The notes beneath the pieces are model-generated. The model searched no databases. It saw only the letters and a list, made by a program, of their open reading frames with translations, and was not told the DNA's origin. Below, piece after piece: positions 1 through 11,211 of a stretch of 64,000 nucleotides of DNA; position 1 is the stretch's first letter, and each line of letters begins with the position of its first letter. This DNA is from Silene conica. Taxonomy: Eukaryota; Streptophyta; Magnoliopsida; Caryophyllales; Caryophyllaceae. The DNA lies in assembly GCA_029255685.2 (NCBI GenBank), contig CM055311.2, positions 16,328,952 to 16,392,951 on the forward strand, read 5' to 3'. Position numbers and translations under genes: made by a program.

Positions 1-916
1 TATATATTATTTCCAGCATGTATAAAATTTTCGAGAATTTTATCTTATTTTATGCTTGAGAAATAATTTTAAGGGTTAAAATCGTACGATATATGACGTA
101 AATCGTTAAAATTTGCAAATGTTGTTAAAATGGCCGAAAAATGTAACCCATATTAGTCATATGTGATATGTTCATCATGAAAATATTCTTGGGAGCCAAA
201 AGTTTCAGATTTGATTTAATTTTATGTTGTTAAAAGTAGCATTTAAAGTTAAATAAAAGGAGTCATGCTTTTAAATTTCGGCTCATTGGGCAGTGTACCA
301 TTTAATTTTCTGTCCATCTTGTGTTCTTAAAATGTTTTGGAAGGTATAAAAATATTATTAGTATTTAATTTGCATTTATGAAGTTAATTATTGAATTTTT
401 CGACTTAAAATGCTCGTTTTACGTGTTATTTTCGAAATAATGTTAAAACCGTATAAATACTAATATTTTAACATTCTGAAAATTTTAAGAACATTATGGA
501 TTTTTCAAAATTTGAATTTTGAATTTTCGAAATTTTTATGACTCTTTTGAATTTTATATTATTTTTCCCGAAAAACCGAGTAATACCGATCAATATTGAT
601 ATATATTAAGTTAAGTCATGTTCAAAGTTTGAGTAAGACTAAATTTTGAAACCTATAAGAGTTAGGATGATTAACTTAAGGATGAAAACCGTTTCATTTA
701 ATGCATAGTGTTGTTAACCGTTAAAACACGCGATTCCATAAACCAAGGTTTACGATAACTATTTAAATAAGTGTTTTAAATAGGACGATTTGGCTTAGGG
801 TTTGCATGTTAATTCATATTTATATAAGCATTGCATATTTTATATTATGAATGTCATGATTTATTTTTACGTAATTTTGGGAATTATGTAATTTACTTAG
901 TATGGCCTTAGTTTTA

Positions 917-980
917 AATCGGTATTTCCCGTAATGTAAGGGGTTACCGATTCGGTTGTAATTTTGTGATCTCGTATCAC
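917..980 (+). other. Conserved tandem RNA hairpins in the leader (outer copy)
   Basis: Hairpin 1 (917-952) pairs AATCGGTA with TACCGATT, with an inner CCC/GGG pairing around the loop GTAATGTAA. Hairpin 2 (966-980) pairs GTGAT with ATCAC around CTCGT. The same pair occurs at the equivalent place in all gag-only leaders and, with different stem bases, in the autonomous copia leaders. Function is not known; a packaging, dimerisation or translation-control role is inference. Confidence 0.7.
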
Positions 981-1479
981 CCAATTGTAATTTATTTCTA
1001 TTTTATAATGTATAAAGTAAACTAGAAAAGTTGTAATATTTGTAAAATCCGGAGTTCCTTGAAGACGGTGCCATTCGGAAAGGAGTTCCGACAAGATGGT
1101 GTTTACCTTGAAGTGCGTGCCGCGTGATGTTCAAGGGACCAAAGGAGTTGGTTTCCGAATTTGTACTTTTATTATTTCTTTTCTAGGAAAGGCCATACTA
1201 GGGTTTATTTATGCTTTTATTTTTGCCTTTATATGTTTGCATGCATAGCCAAATCGTCATACATCGTATCATGCATGTTTCGACCTAGTCGACCTAGTCT
1301 TTTATTTTATCGATAATTCACTGACTTAGTTCACTTAAACGGAGATAGATAATAATTTGACTAGATCTCTTACATATAAATATTGAGACTTAGCCTTACC
1401 AAAAAGTACGGACCCATGAATCCCTTCTTCACAAGAACGTAGGCTCGGCTACACCGGGGTACTAAAATTGTCACGTTGG

Positions 1480-1814
1480 GTAAGTGGGGTAATAAGATTA
1501 CACCTTGAAATTTGGTTGATCTCAACGAAAGTATTCGTAACCGTAGTTGCAATAAGTTCGGGCTAAAGATAATTTTAAGAAAATTGTCGAGCGAGAGTTC
1601 TAAGAGTAGAACCGATTAAAGAGTTAATCCACCAAATTATACCGATACGGGTTGAATCGGCTACACCGTGCCCGGATTAGTATGGGTTTGGGTCTCGGGA
1701 TTGTTTACTTAATTGGGTAAGAGATCATTAAGTAAATATACTTAACATGTTTAAGTTTCTTAAAATTCAAATTATGAATTTAAAATGATGTTGTTTATCC
1801 TTTTATTATTGTAG
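1480..1814 (+). other. Putative leader intron (outer copy)
   Basis: A strong plant-type donor, GGTAAGT with GT at 1480, is followed by a T-rich tract and an acceptor ending in ATTGTAG at 1814, 21 nt before the gag ATG. Equivalent donor and acceptor positions are kept in the inner, third and both autonomous copia leaders. Splicing is inferred from consensus only. Confidence 0.45.
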
Positions 1815-1835
1815 TTTAATTTTCAACAACATCAA

Positions 1836-2771
1836 ATGACAACCAACGCTCCACCTCTCACGAACGTATCATGGCTTTGATCCTTTATGGATCGTTGCAA
1901 ACTCGATAAGCATGGTTCCAATTTTAAGGATTGGGATGCGCAATTGCTTTTGGCCGCTCAAGGTGACGATAAGAGTCGTTACCTATCCGAAGCCGCTCCT
2001 CCCGCTCCAACCGCTCGTTCTGCGGTCGGAACTCGTGAGGCCTATGAAGCCTACATGAAAGAGTCCTCCGCTCTTAAAAATGTGCTCATCTTCTCCATGG
2101 AGCCGGATCTCCAAAGGAGTATGATTAAGTTGACCACATCATATGAAATTTACACCAAACTTGCGACCATGTTTTCGCAAACTCCAAGGGTGATTTAATA
2201 TGAGGCGGCTTCCGCCTTCTTTGACATTACATTCAAGGAAGGGCAAAAGATAAGCCCTCATGTGCTCAAACTCGTTGAGCTCGCGGAGACTCTAAAAGCT
2301 CAAAATGTTGATGTTCCCGACTCTCTAATTATTGACCGAGTTCTTCACTCGCTCAATAAGGTTAAGGCGTATGCTCAATTCCGGGTGAATTTCAATATGC
2401 GAAACCAAGAGACCACGTTGGAAGAATTGCATAAGATGCTCGTCCAAGCCGAAAGGGACATGGGACTTCATGAAAGTTCCACCAAGGATGTTTTGAACAT
2501 CGAAAAGAAAGGGAAAACGAGCTTCAAAAGGAATGCCTCTAAAGGCAAGGGCAAGAAAACGTTCAAGCCCAAGGCGACCAAAGAAAAGACCTTTTCGAAA
2601 GGCGCTTCCACCTCGTCTTCAAAAGAGCAAGACAAGTGCCATTATTGCACGAGGATCGGTCATTGGAAGCGAAATTGCCCCAAATACTTAAGTGATCTCA
2701 AAAATGGGAAGGCAACCGCCGTAGGTAATAATTCTCGTTTAAATTCATGGCATTTATCAACTTATGTATAA
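1836..2771 (+). pseudogene. gag: Gag of the outer element, two nonsense codons
   Basis: Copia-type Gag (UBN2/Retrotran_gag_2-like) that would assemble virus-like particles around element RNA. It has the same 936-nt span as the intact homologue at 61229-62164. The ATG at 1836 is followed by a TGA at 1878-1880, where relatives have CGA, and by a TAA at 2196-2198, where relatives have CAA; both are C-to-T changes. The rest reads open, including the zinc knuckle CHYCTRIGHWKRNC (C-X2-C-X4-H-X4-C) near the C terminus, and ends 20-odd residues later with no pol frame following. The sequence is closer to the third element's gag than to the inner element's. The product would not be made full length. 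Confidence 0.88.
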
Positions 2772-2876
2772 TGATACAAATGTGTTGATATTTACCCTTT
2801 TTAATTGTTTTAAAGGGGCGCCTCCTAATAATGATAAGGGCAAGGAAAATGAAGCATGAAGTTCCTTACTTGGATG

Positions 2877-4162
2877 TGTTGGGAATTGTGTCCTCAACAA
2901 TAGTGCGATCACGTAACTAAATCTCATGACGAGAATGCGCAAGGGATGATACGAATTATTAGTCAACTGACCAACATTAATCGGTAATGATTGTCTAGCT
3001 AGAGTTTGACATTACTGTCGTATGACGGTGGTGGTCAGTTGATCCCTTTAGGTCACACCTTTAGGACAATTCCCTTAATTGTTAAAGTGATCAAATGTAT
3101 AATGATACGATTTGATCATATTCCTTAAACTCGTATATCGAGAAATTAGAGGTTAAATCTTAATGTAAGATTTATGTTTAAAATTGAAACGTGTCAATTG
3201 TTAAACATTAAACGATATTTTATAATATCGTAATTAGAATGAATTGGGTTATAATTATTACAAAAGTTGTAAATCGTATTGACGATTATTATAAGTGACC
3301 ATTTTACATTTAGTAATTTCGAATTACTTGTCAACTTGATAAATGAGATTTATTAATTTATTATAATATTTATTTTATAAATATGTATGATTAAATTAAA
3401 ACAATTGTTATATTTTGACATATTGTATGTCACATAACATAAAATTGTAAGGTTGATAAAATTGTAAAATAAGGTCCATTTTAAGTGTGGTTGCACCGGT
3501 TTTGGGATGGGTTGAGGATATGTTGTGTGTTATTAAATTAACACAAACATGTTGGTTAAAGCATGCTTAACTTTAATTAAGGTGCTACCTAGAGCCACCC
3601 TATCTACATGGGAAAGTGTTGTGTTCCCCCTTGGAGCCCTCCCATACCCGGCCACCCACACCCAAGCATCACAACATATTAAGTATAAGATGCTCACCTA
3701 AACTAACCCTAGTCCTTCTAATGTTGGAAAATTTCTAAGTGTAGAAAAATATATAATCTCTTCTTGACCTAGCCGAAAAATTACAAAGCTAGAGAGATTA
3801 TTTTCAACCTCTAAAATCATATTATAAGATAATATAAACATACTAATTGTAGTATTATAATAACATTCTAATTAGAGAGATTAGAGTTGTTTAAGGAAAT
3901 CCGTTTTCTTGTGCTAGCCTACTCGAGATTTCGGATCTTTCAAGGGGTTGTCTTGGTGCATCCAAAGGAGGTATTCTATTTTGGGTACTCGGAGGATCAT
4001 CCTTGCTAAATATTTGGACCGTGTGTAAGGTCTCAAATACTCTCTTATTTCCGCTTTTAGCATGTATAAGATCACCTAATAATATGTTGTTTAAAGGGTT
4101 AAATAAAGGATTATTGTTAGTATGACTAAAATTAGTTTATGAGTAACTAATAAAACCCAACA
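2877..4162 (+). repeat. 5' LTR of the inner element
   Basis: A 1286-bp direct repeat of 9922-11206. It begins TGTTGGGAATTG, ends AACCCAACA and is followed directly by the PBS. By eye the differences from its partner are one base near 2971, one near 2993, one near 4071 and one T fewer in the partner near 3842. A TATA-like promoter element lies at 3750-3757. Confidence 0.93.
3750..3757 (+). promoter_or_regulatory. TATA-like element in the LTR
   Basis: TATATAAT lies about 400 bp before the LTR end, followed by a C/T-rich stretch that could hold the transcription start. The same motif occurs in the 3' LTR at the equivalent place. Assignment is by consensus and position only. Confidence 0.4.
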
Positions 4163-4164
4163 AT

Positions 4165-4176
4165 TGGTATCAGAGC
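4165..4176 (+). other. Primer binding site of the inner element
   Basis: TGGTATCAGAGC begins two bases after the LTR end. This is the standard plant copia PBS, complementary to the 3' end of initiator tRNA-Met. Confidence 0.9.
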
Positions 4177-4429
4177 AATAGGTTGTTTGCATGCTTTCCG
4201 TTTATGTTTTTACGGAGTTATAGAGATAACAAAATAAAACTTGAAATTTTCGTTTAATATATGATATGCACGAAATTAATTTAGCATGAATACCTACTGT
4301 TTTCTAAAATGTTTTAGAATATTTGGAATATATTTTGCATGAATATTGATTATTGGTATATTAAATCTCGGTTTTAATATGTTTTAATGGTTAAAAATGT
4401 TTATTTTTGGGAAAAATAGTTAAAATAAG

Positions 4430-4940
4430 CTTCTGGCCGAGATTTTTCAGTATGTTATCACATGTATTTTCTATAATATGAATATGATTTTTCGTAAATT
4501 ATGGACTTATAAATCGTGTGATATGAATTTTAAGTGTTAAAATGCAAAAAGATGAATAAAAATGGGTTAAAATAGTTATATTATGAATTTGACTATAAAA
4601 ATTTATGAGGATGTCACATGCAATATTTAAAATTTATGTTGAATTTTCCAGAAATTTATCTCAAATATTGCAATATTATAGATTTTTAATGTAAAAATCG
4701 GGTAATTAGTGACATAATTTCGACTTTAATAGTTTAAGTTGGAATTTGGCCATAAAAATTTAACACGATGTCATATATATTATTTCCAGCATGTATAAAA
4801 TTTTCGAGAATTTTATCTTATTTTATGCTTGAGAAATAATTTTAAGGGTTAAAATCGTACGATATATGACGTAAATCGTTAAAATTTGCAAATGTTGTTA
4901 AAATGGCCGAAAAATGTAACCCACATTAGTCATATGTGAT
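4430..4940 (+). repeat. Degenerate tandem repeat of about 150 bp in the leader
   Basis: Successive units start near ATGTCACATGCAA, ATGTCATATAT and ATGTGATATGTT. Each then carries a TTTTCGAGAATTT-like block, TTAAAATCG and a TTTAATAGTT or CATAAAAATTT block. Units are strongly diverged, so this is an old expansion. The same arrangement is seen at 48600-49100 and 59080-59570. Confidence 0.5.
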
Positions 4941-5689
4941 ATGTTCATCATGAAAATATTCTTGGGAGCCAAAAGTTTCAGATTTGATTTAATTTTATGT
5001 TGTTAAAAGTAGCATTTAAAGTTAAATAAAAGGAGTCATGCTTTTAAATTTCGGCTCATTGGGCAGTGTACCATTTAATTTTCTGTCCATCTTGTGTTCT
5101 TAAAATGTTTTGGAAGGTATAAAAATATTATTAGTATTTAATTTGCATTTATGAAGTTAATTATTGAATTTTTCGACTTAAAATGCTCGTTTTACGTGTT
5201 ATTTTCGAAATAATGTTAAAACCGTATAAATACTAATATTTTAACATTCTGAAAATTTTAAGAACATTATGGATTTTTCAAAATTTGAATTTTGAATTTT
5301 CGAAATTTTTATGACTCTTTTGAATTTTATATTATTTTTCCCGAAAAACCGAGTAATACCGATCAATATTGATATATATTAAGTTAAGTCATGTTCAAAG
5401 TTTGAGTAAGACTAAATTTTGAAACCTATAAGAGTTAGGATGATTAACTTAAGGATGAAAACCGTTTCATTTAATGCATAGTGTTGTTAACCGTTAAAAC
5501 ACGCGATTCCATAAACCAAGGTTTACGATAACTATTTAAATAAGTGTTTTAAATAGGACGATTTGGCTTAGGGTTTGCATGTTAATTCATATTTATATAA
5601 GCATTGCATATTTTATATTATGAATGTCATGATTTATTTTTACGTAATTTTGGGAATTATGTAATTTACTTAGTATGGCCTTAGTTTTA

Positions 5690-5753
5690 AATCGGTATTT
5701 CCCGTAATGTAAGGGGTTACCGATTCGGTTGTAATTTTGTGATCTCGTATCAC
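5690..5753 (+). other. Conserved tandem RNA hairpins in the leader (inner copy)
   Basis: Hairpin 1 at 5690-5725 (AATCGGTA/TACCGATT around CCC-GTAATGTAA-GGG) and hairpin 2 at 5739-5753 (GTGAT/ATCAC). They are identical to the outer copy and structurally equivalent to the autonomous copia hairpins at 21038-21099. Confidence 0.72.
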
Positions 5754-6252
5754 CCAATTGTAATTTATTTCTATTTTATAATGTATAAAGTAAACTAGAA
5801 AAGTTGTAATATTTGTAAAATCCGGAGTTCCTTGAAGACGGTGCCATTCGGAAAGGAGTTCCGACAAGATGGTGTTTACCTTGAAGTGCGTGCCGCGTGA
5901 TGTTCAAGGGACCAAAGGAGTTGGTTTCCGAATTTGTACTTTTATTATTTCTTTTCTAGGAAAGGCCATACTAGGGTTTATTTATGCTTTTATTTTTGCC
6001 TTTATATGTTTGCATGCATAGCCAAATCGTCATACATCGTATCATGCATGTTTCGACCTAGTCGACCTAGTCTTTTATTTTATCGATAATTCACTGACTT
6101 AGTTCACTTAAACGGAGATAGATAATAATTTGACTAGATCTCTTACATATAAATATTGAGACTTAGCCTTACCAAAAAGTACGGACCCATGAATCCCTTC
6201 TTCACAAGAACGTAGGCTCGGCTACACCGGGGTACTAAAATTGTCACGTTGG

Positions 6253-6587
6253 GTAAGTGGGGTAATAAGATTACACCTTGAAATTTGGTTGATCTCAACG
6301 AAAGTATTCGTAACCGTAGTTGCAATAAGTTCGGGCTAAAGATAATTTTAAGAAAATTGTCGACCGAGAGTTCTAAGAGTAGAACCGATTAAAGAGTTAA
6401 TCCACCAAATTATACCGATACGGGTTGAATCGGCTACACCGTGCCCGGATTAGTATGGGTTTGGGTCTCGGGATTGTTTGCTTAATTGGGTAAGAGATCA
6501 TTAAGTAAATACATAACTAAACTTGTTAAAGTTTCTAGTTTAAATTACGAAATTTAAAATGATGTTGTTTTCCTTTTATTATTGTAG
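6253..6587 (+). other. Putative leader intron (inner copy)
   Basis: Donor GGTAAGT (GT at 6253) and acceptor ATTGTAG ending at 6587, 21 nt upstream of the gag ATG. Length is 335 nt, the same as the outer copy. Splicing is inferred. Confidence 0.45.
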
Positions 6588-6608
6588 TTTAATTTTTCGA
6601 CAACATCA

Positions 6609-7500
6609 ATGGCAACCAACGCTCCACCTCTCACTAACGTATCATGGCTTCGATCCTTTATGGATCGTTGCAAACTCGATAAGCATGGTTCCAATTTTAA
6701 GGATTGGGATGCGCAATTACTTTTGGCCGCTCAAGGTGACGATAAGAGTCGTTACCTATCCGAAGCCGCTCCTCCCGCTCCGACCGCTCGTTCATCGGTC
6801 CAAACTCATGAAGCCTATGAAGCCTACATGAAAGAGTCCTCCGCTCTTAAAATGTGCTCATCTTCTCCATGGAGCCGGATCTCCAAAGGAGTATGATTAA
6901 GTTGACCACATCGTATGAGATATACACCAAGCTTGCGACCATGTTTTCGCAAACTCCAAGGGTGATTCAATATGAGGCGGCTTCTGCCTTCTTTGACTTT
7001 ACATTCAAGGAAGGGCAAAAGATAAGCCCTCATGTGCTCAAACTCGTTGAGCTCGCGGAGACTCTAAAAGCTCAAAATGTTGATGTTCCCGACTCTCTAA
7101 TTATTGACCGAGTTCTTCACTCGCTCAATAAGGTTAAGGTGTATGCTCAATTCCGGGTGAATTTCAATATGCGAAACCAAGAGACCACATTGGATGAATT
7201 GCATAAGATGCTAGTCCAAGTCGAAAGGGACATGGGACTTCATGAAAGTTCCACCAAGGATGTTTTGAACATCGAAAAGAAAGGGAAAACGAGCTTCAAA
7301 AGGAATGCCTTCAAGGCAAGGGCAAGAAAACGTTCAAACCCAAAGCGGCCAAAGAAAAGACCTTTTCGAAAGGCGTTTCCACCTCATCTTCAAAGGTTGA
7401 ATACAAGTGCCTTCATTGCACGAGGTTAAGTCTTAGGAAACGGAATTGCCCCAAATACTTGACCGATCTCAAAAATGGAAAGGCAACCGCCGTAGTTTAT
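6609..7500 (+). pseudogene. gag: Gag of the inner element, frameshifted and knuckle-less
   Basis: The start ATG at 6609 is conserved with the third element. One A is missing from a run at about 6850, shifting the frame so that the N-terminal reading stops at 6896. The body of Gag is open again from 6854. A second one-base loss near 7303 shifts the frame before the zinc knuckle. The knuckle region itself is also degraded around 7405-7450: relatives have GATCGGTCATTGG where this copy has GTTAAGTCTTAGG, so the histidine is lost. The element inserted recently as judged by its LTRs, so Gag may have been supplied in trans. Confidence 0.85.
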
Positions 7501-9906
7501 AATTCTCGTTTACTTTCATGCTCTTTTGTTAACTTTTGTATGGCGATACAAGTTGTTGACTATCACCCCTTTTAAATTGTTTTAAGGGGCATCTTATAAA
7601 GATAAGGACAAGGAAAAGGAAACATGAAGTTCCTTATTTGGATGGCTACGGTAGCATCCAAATGATCGAAGACTTGATGAGCTAGCCTCTAATTTTCATA
7701 TTGTCTTCTTTCATATTTTGCATTTTATTTTGGAACAATTTTCTTGTAAGACAAGGATTAAAATCCTAAAACAATGGTTGTAATTTTGGATATTGGTGAC
7801 TTGGTTTTGAACCCGAGTCACTACTTTTGTTCTTAATCAATGTCTTGATTTCTCAAATAAATTGCACACCTTGTTTAAACATGAATAATGGTGATTATAT
7901 CACGCAATGAACATTGATACGATCAATATAATATAATCAAAGTGTTGATTAAAAACGGAGAACTACACCCCATGAGATACTTTCAATCAAAATGAGACAA
8001 CATTAGTTCATTATAAGATTTTCATTTTAAGTGAAAATGAGAATGTATTCATCACACCTATAAAACTTCAAACATTCATATGCATTGGTTAATCGAAATA
8101 GCTATCCTTATACGAATAAAGGTTATTTTAGAAGGATAGAGTGGGAGAAAATATTTCGCTCTCGCAAACCAATGATATAAATAACGGATCTTAGAGAAGA
8201 TTCCTACATGGGAGTCTTAAGAAGAGCCCTAAATGATTTGAAGAAACTACGAGAGGACACTGAAGAAACTACGGGAGGACACTCGAAGAAAGGTTCTTTG
8301 TGTTCATTGTTTCAAAGAGAGGAGACATGAAACCCCGTATGAAATCGGAAGGAAAACGGTTCCTTAATAAATGATTTTTCTAAGTTTATAAGATAAAAGA
8401 GAAGAAATCATCGTAATTCTCTCAATGTAGTTACAAGGAAATTATCATGTCATATTCGTCTCGAGGAAACGAAGACATGATAATAGGGTGATGATTGATT
8501 GAAAAGAAAATAGATCACTATAGGGATAGTGATGGTAATAATAATTATAGAAAAAGTTTAACATGCGAGAAATGAAAGGTTCATTTAAGAAATCGAGGGA
8601 TATTGTTTTCAGTGGGAGCGATATTCATCAAAGAATTGAAACCTACCATTTAGAGAGAATGGGTGATTCTTTAAGAGTAAAGAATAAGAGGTACTCAATT
8701 TAGATGAATAAAATAATATGTATCATATGATGATGGAGTTTTAAAGGGAAGGTTTATTATATGGATAATAAAAGGTCGCCCGCTAGAAGTTAGAATGGTT
8801 GGATACTTATTCATAACGATGAATGAAACCATTATCAAATAGCCAAGATGAGTGAAAATTATTAAGAATGATGAAATCATAAATAAACTACAATATAGAT
8901 TTCAGTACATAAGTGACTGTAGAGAGTGATTTTTAATCCCTCCAGTATATTGATACGTCACAAGTTATAAGATAACAGTAGGAGCTTTCCTCCGGAAAGG
9001 AAACTCAAAATCTAGAAAGAGTTCTAGATATGTACTAAAATAGAATCATATTATACGGGATAATATGAGAATAAAGGAGACCAAAATTTGTAAGTTTTGC
9101 AATCATGAATAAAGGTTATTCGCAAAACACTAATACAAATAGATGATTGTGCATCAAAATGCAATGTAATAGTGTTGACTATTGTTGCATGACAACATCA
9201 TTTGAGTTATAATTAACTCAAAGTAAAAGATACTTTGTCAGAATCCAAATGGGTTGTAAGAGACAATTTTGAACCCCATAAGTGAACTGGATTGACTTAG
9301 TATGGCCCTTAGCCGCTTACATGAGGTGACGTCTCAAAGCGACTAGAGTGTGAGGCGATTGAAGGCAAGTTCAAGTGCCATAGAGTCATATGTGATGACT
9401 AGTCGATCACATAGGCAGACTGTAAGAGACACTCTGTCGGGCAAAGTGACCGCTTATAGAGTTCTGGAAATTTTATAGCCGGGTCGTGGCGAGAGCTGCT
9501 ATAGTATTCTTGTGAGTCAATTCTTAGACTAAAGACTGCTCTCCCAAGATGGTACAGTTTTGGCATAACTTTGATTCATTCTCTACGACTTTTCGTAACT
9601 GGAGTCAAATGGGATTGTTTTGGGTTGTGACTAACTATGACTAGTTGAAGGAAGTAGTGCGATAGAAATTGTCCACCCCTTGTCAGGGTTGTTTAAATCT
9701 CAGGGCCACTCGAGGAGAAGTTAACTGGAAATGCGTGGCCACGCTCGGAAGGTATCTATGGTAGATAATTCCGGTCAAACAGTTATTCTCCAGATCGAGG
9801 AAACCACTCATGATATGATCGAATGCAAGTACGACCTGAGAGAGACATCTTGCATTGAGTGGGAGAATGTAATAGGACAAGAGAATTGGTGACGCACACT
9901 TGTCGA
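7501..9906 (+). other. 3' noncoding region of the inner element
   Basis: There is no pol domain in any frame that I can recognise. Features seen are a 22-bp tandem repeat (about 8238-8283, GAAGAAACTACGRGAGGACAC twice), several PPT-like GTGGGAG motifs (8141, 8612, 9859), and, from about 9250, a tail homologous to the autonomous copia's post-pol tail (blocks TTGAACCCCATAAGTGAACT, GGGTCGTGG, CTCAGGGCCACTCGAGGAG, GGAAACCACTC). Relative to the outer and third copies, about 80 bp is missing near 8340. Confidence 0.75.
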
Positions 9907-9921
9907 GGACAAGTGGGAGAT
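9907..9921 (+). other. Polypurine tract of the inner element
   Basis: GGACAAGTGGGAGAT lies immediately before the 3' LTR and would prime plus-strand DNA synthesis. The same tract precedes the outer LTR (13571) and the autonomous copia LTR (35491). Confidence 0.85.
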
Positions 9922-11206
9922 TGTTGGGAATTGTGTCCTCAACAATAGTGCGATCACGTAACTAAATCTCATGACGAGAATGCGCAAGGGATGATATGAA
10001 TTATTAGTCAACTGACCAACATTAATCGGTAATGATTGGCTAGCTAGAGTTTGACATTACTGTCGTATGACGGTGGTGGTCAGTTGATCCCTTTAGGTCA
10101 CACCTTTAGGACAATTCCCTTAATTGTTAAAGTGATCAAATGTATAATGATACGATTTGATCATATTCCTTAAACTCGTATATCGAGAAATTAGAGGTTA
10201 AATCTTAATGTAAGATTTATGTTTAAAATTGAAACGTGTCAATTGTTAAACATTAAACGATATTTTATAATATCGTAATTAGAATGAATTGGGTTATAAT
10301 TATTACAAAAGTTGTAAATCGTATTGACGATTATTATAAGTGACCATTTTACATTTAGTAATTTCGAATTACTTGTCAACTTGATAAATGAGATTTATTA
10401 ATTTATTATAATATTTATTTTATAAATATGTATGATTAAATTAAAACAATTGTTATATTTTGACATATTGTATGTCACATAACATAAAATTGTAAGGTTG
10501 ATAAAATTGTAAAATAAGGTCCATTTTAAGTGTGGTTGCACCGGTTTTGGGATGGGTTGAGGATATGTTGTGTGTTATTAAATTAACACAAACATGTTGG
10601 TTAAAGCATGCTTAACTTTAATTAAGGTGCTACCTAGAGCCACCCTATCTACATGGGAAAGTGTTGTGTTCCCCCTTGGAGCCCTCCCATACCCGGCCAC
10701 CCACACCCAAGCATCACAACATATTAAGTATAAGATGCTCACCTAAACTAACCCTAGTCCTTCTAATGTTGGAAAATTTCTAAGTGTAGAAAAATATATA
10801 ATCTCTTCTTGACCTAGCCGAAAAATTACAAAGCTAGAGAGATTATTTCAACCTCTAAAATCATATTATAAGATAATATAAACATACTAATTGTAGTATT
10901 ATAATAACATTCTAATTAGAGAGATTAGAGTTGTTTAAGGAAATCCGTTTTCTTGTGCTAGCCTACTCGAGATTTCGGATCTTTCAAGGGGTTGTCTTGG
11001 TGCATCCAAAGGAGGTATTCTATTTTGGGTACTCGGAGGATCATCCTTGCTAAATATTTGGACCGTGTGTAAGGTCTCAAATACTCTCTTATTTCCGCTT
11101 TTAGCATGCATAAGATCACCTAATAATATGTTGTTTAAAGGGTTAAATAAAGGATTATTGTTAGTATGACTAAAATTAGTTTATGAGTAACTAATAAAAC
11201 CCAACA
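9922..11206 (+). repeat. 3' LTR of the inner element
   Basis: A 1285-bp repeat of 2877-4162, starting TGTTGGG and ending CCCAACA, followed by the target duplication GGATG and then resumed outer-element sequence. Confidence 0.93.
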
Positions 11207-11211
11207 GGATG

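Larger units (their letters stand above)
1..1835 (+). other. 5' leader of the outer gag-only element
   Basis: AT-rich untranslated leader with no credible coding frame. It matches the inner element's leader (offset 4773) with only two or three differences over about 1.7 kb. From about 1740 up to gag the match breaks down into many substitutions and small indels. It carries the conserved hairpin pair (917-980) and a putative intron (1480-1814). Confidence 0.8.
4177..6608 (+). other. Long 5' leader of the inner element
   Basis: About 2.4 kb of AT-rich sequence between PBS and gag with no plausible coding frame. It contains degenerate tandem units (4430-4940), the hairpin pair (5690-5753) and a putative intron (6253-6587). 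Blocks shared with the autonomous copia leader include CTTAGTRTGGCCTTAG, the hairpins, a block around AAGGCCATACTAGG, CCCATGAATCCCTTCTTC and GGGTAAGTGGG. Confidence 0.8.
2877..11206 (+). mobile_element. Complete nested gag-only copia-type element (inner), TSD GGATG
   Basis: An 8.3-kb element bounded by near-identical LTRs (2877-4162 and 9922-11206) with TGTTGGG...CCCAACA ends. The 5-bp target duplication GGATG lies at 2872-2876 and 11207-11211. The host sequence reads continuously across the insertion and matches the uninterrupted form at 7639 and 62268. Inside are a PBS, a leader of about 2.4 kb, a frameshifted gag and about 2.4 kb of noncoding DNA ending in a PPT. No pol is visible. The LTRs differ by about three substitutions and one indel by eye, so the insertion is young. 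It fits the TR-GAG concept (terminal-repeat retrotransposon with only GAG), here with a copia-type Gag. Confidence 0.92.

Noticed and set aside
897-1094. 65-residue minus-strand frame found in three leaders
   Set aside because: It overlaps the conserved hairpin region; its recurrence follows from the repeated leader, the coding match is antisense, and it is absent in the fourth element and in the autonomous copies.
2757-2966. Minus-strand frames repeated at 2757, 9808 and 13472
   Set aside because: Antisense frames over the LTR start; they recur only because the LTR recurs.
2877-4162. Solo LTR in the outer element
   Set aside because: It is followed by a PBS and leader and pairs with 9922-11206 with a matching GGATG duplication, so it is the 5' LTR of a full element.
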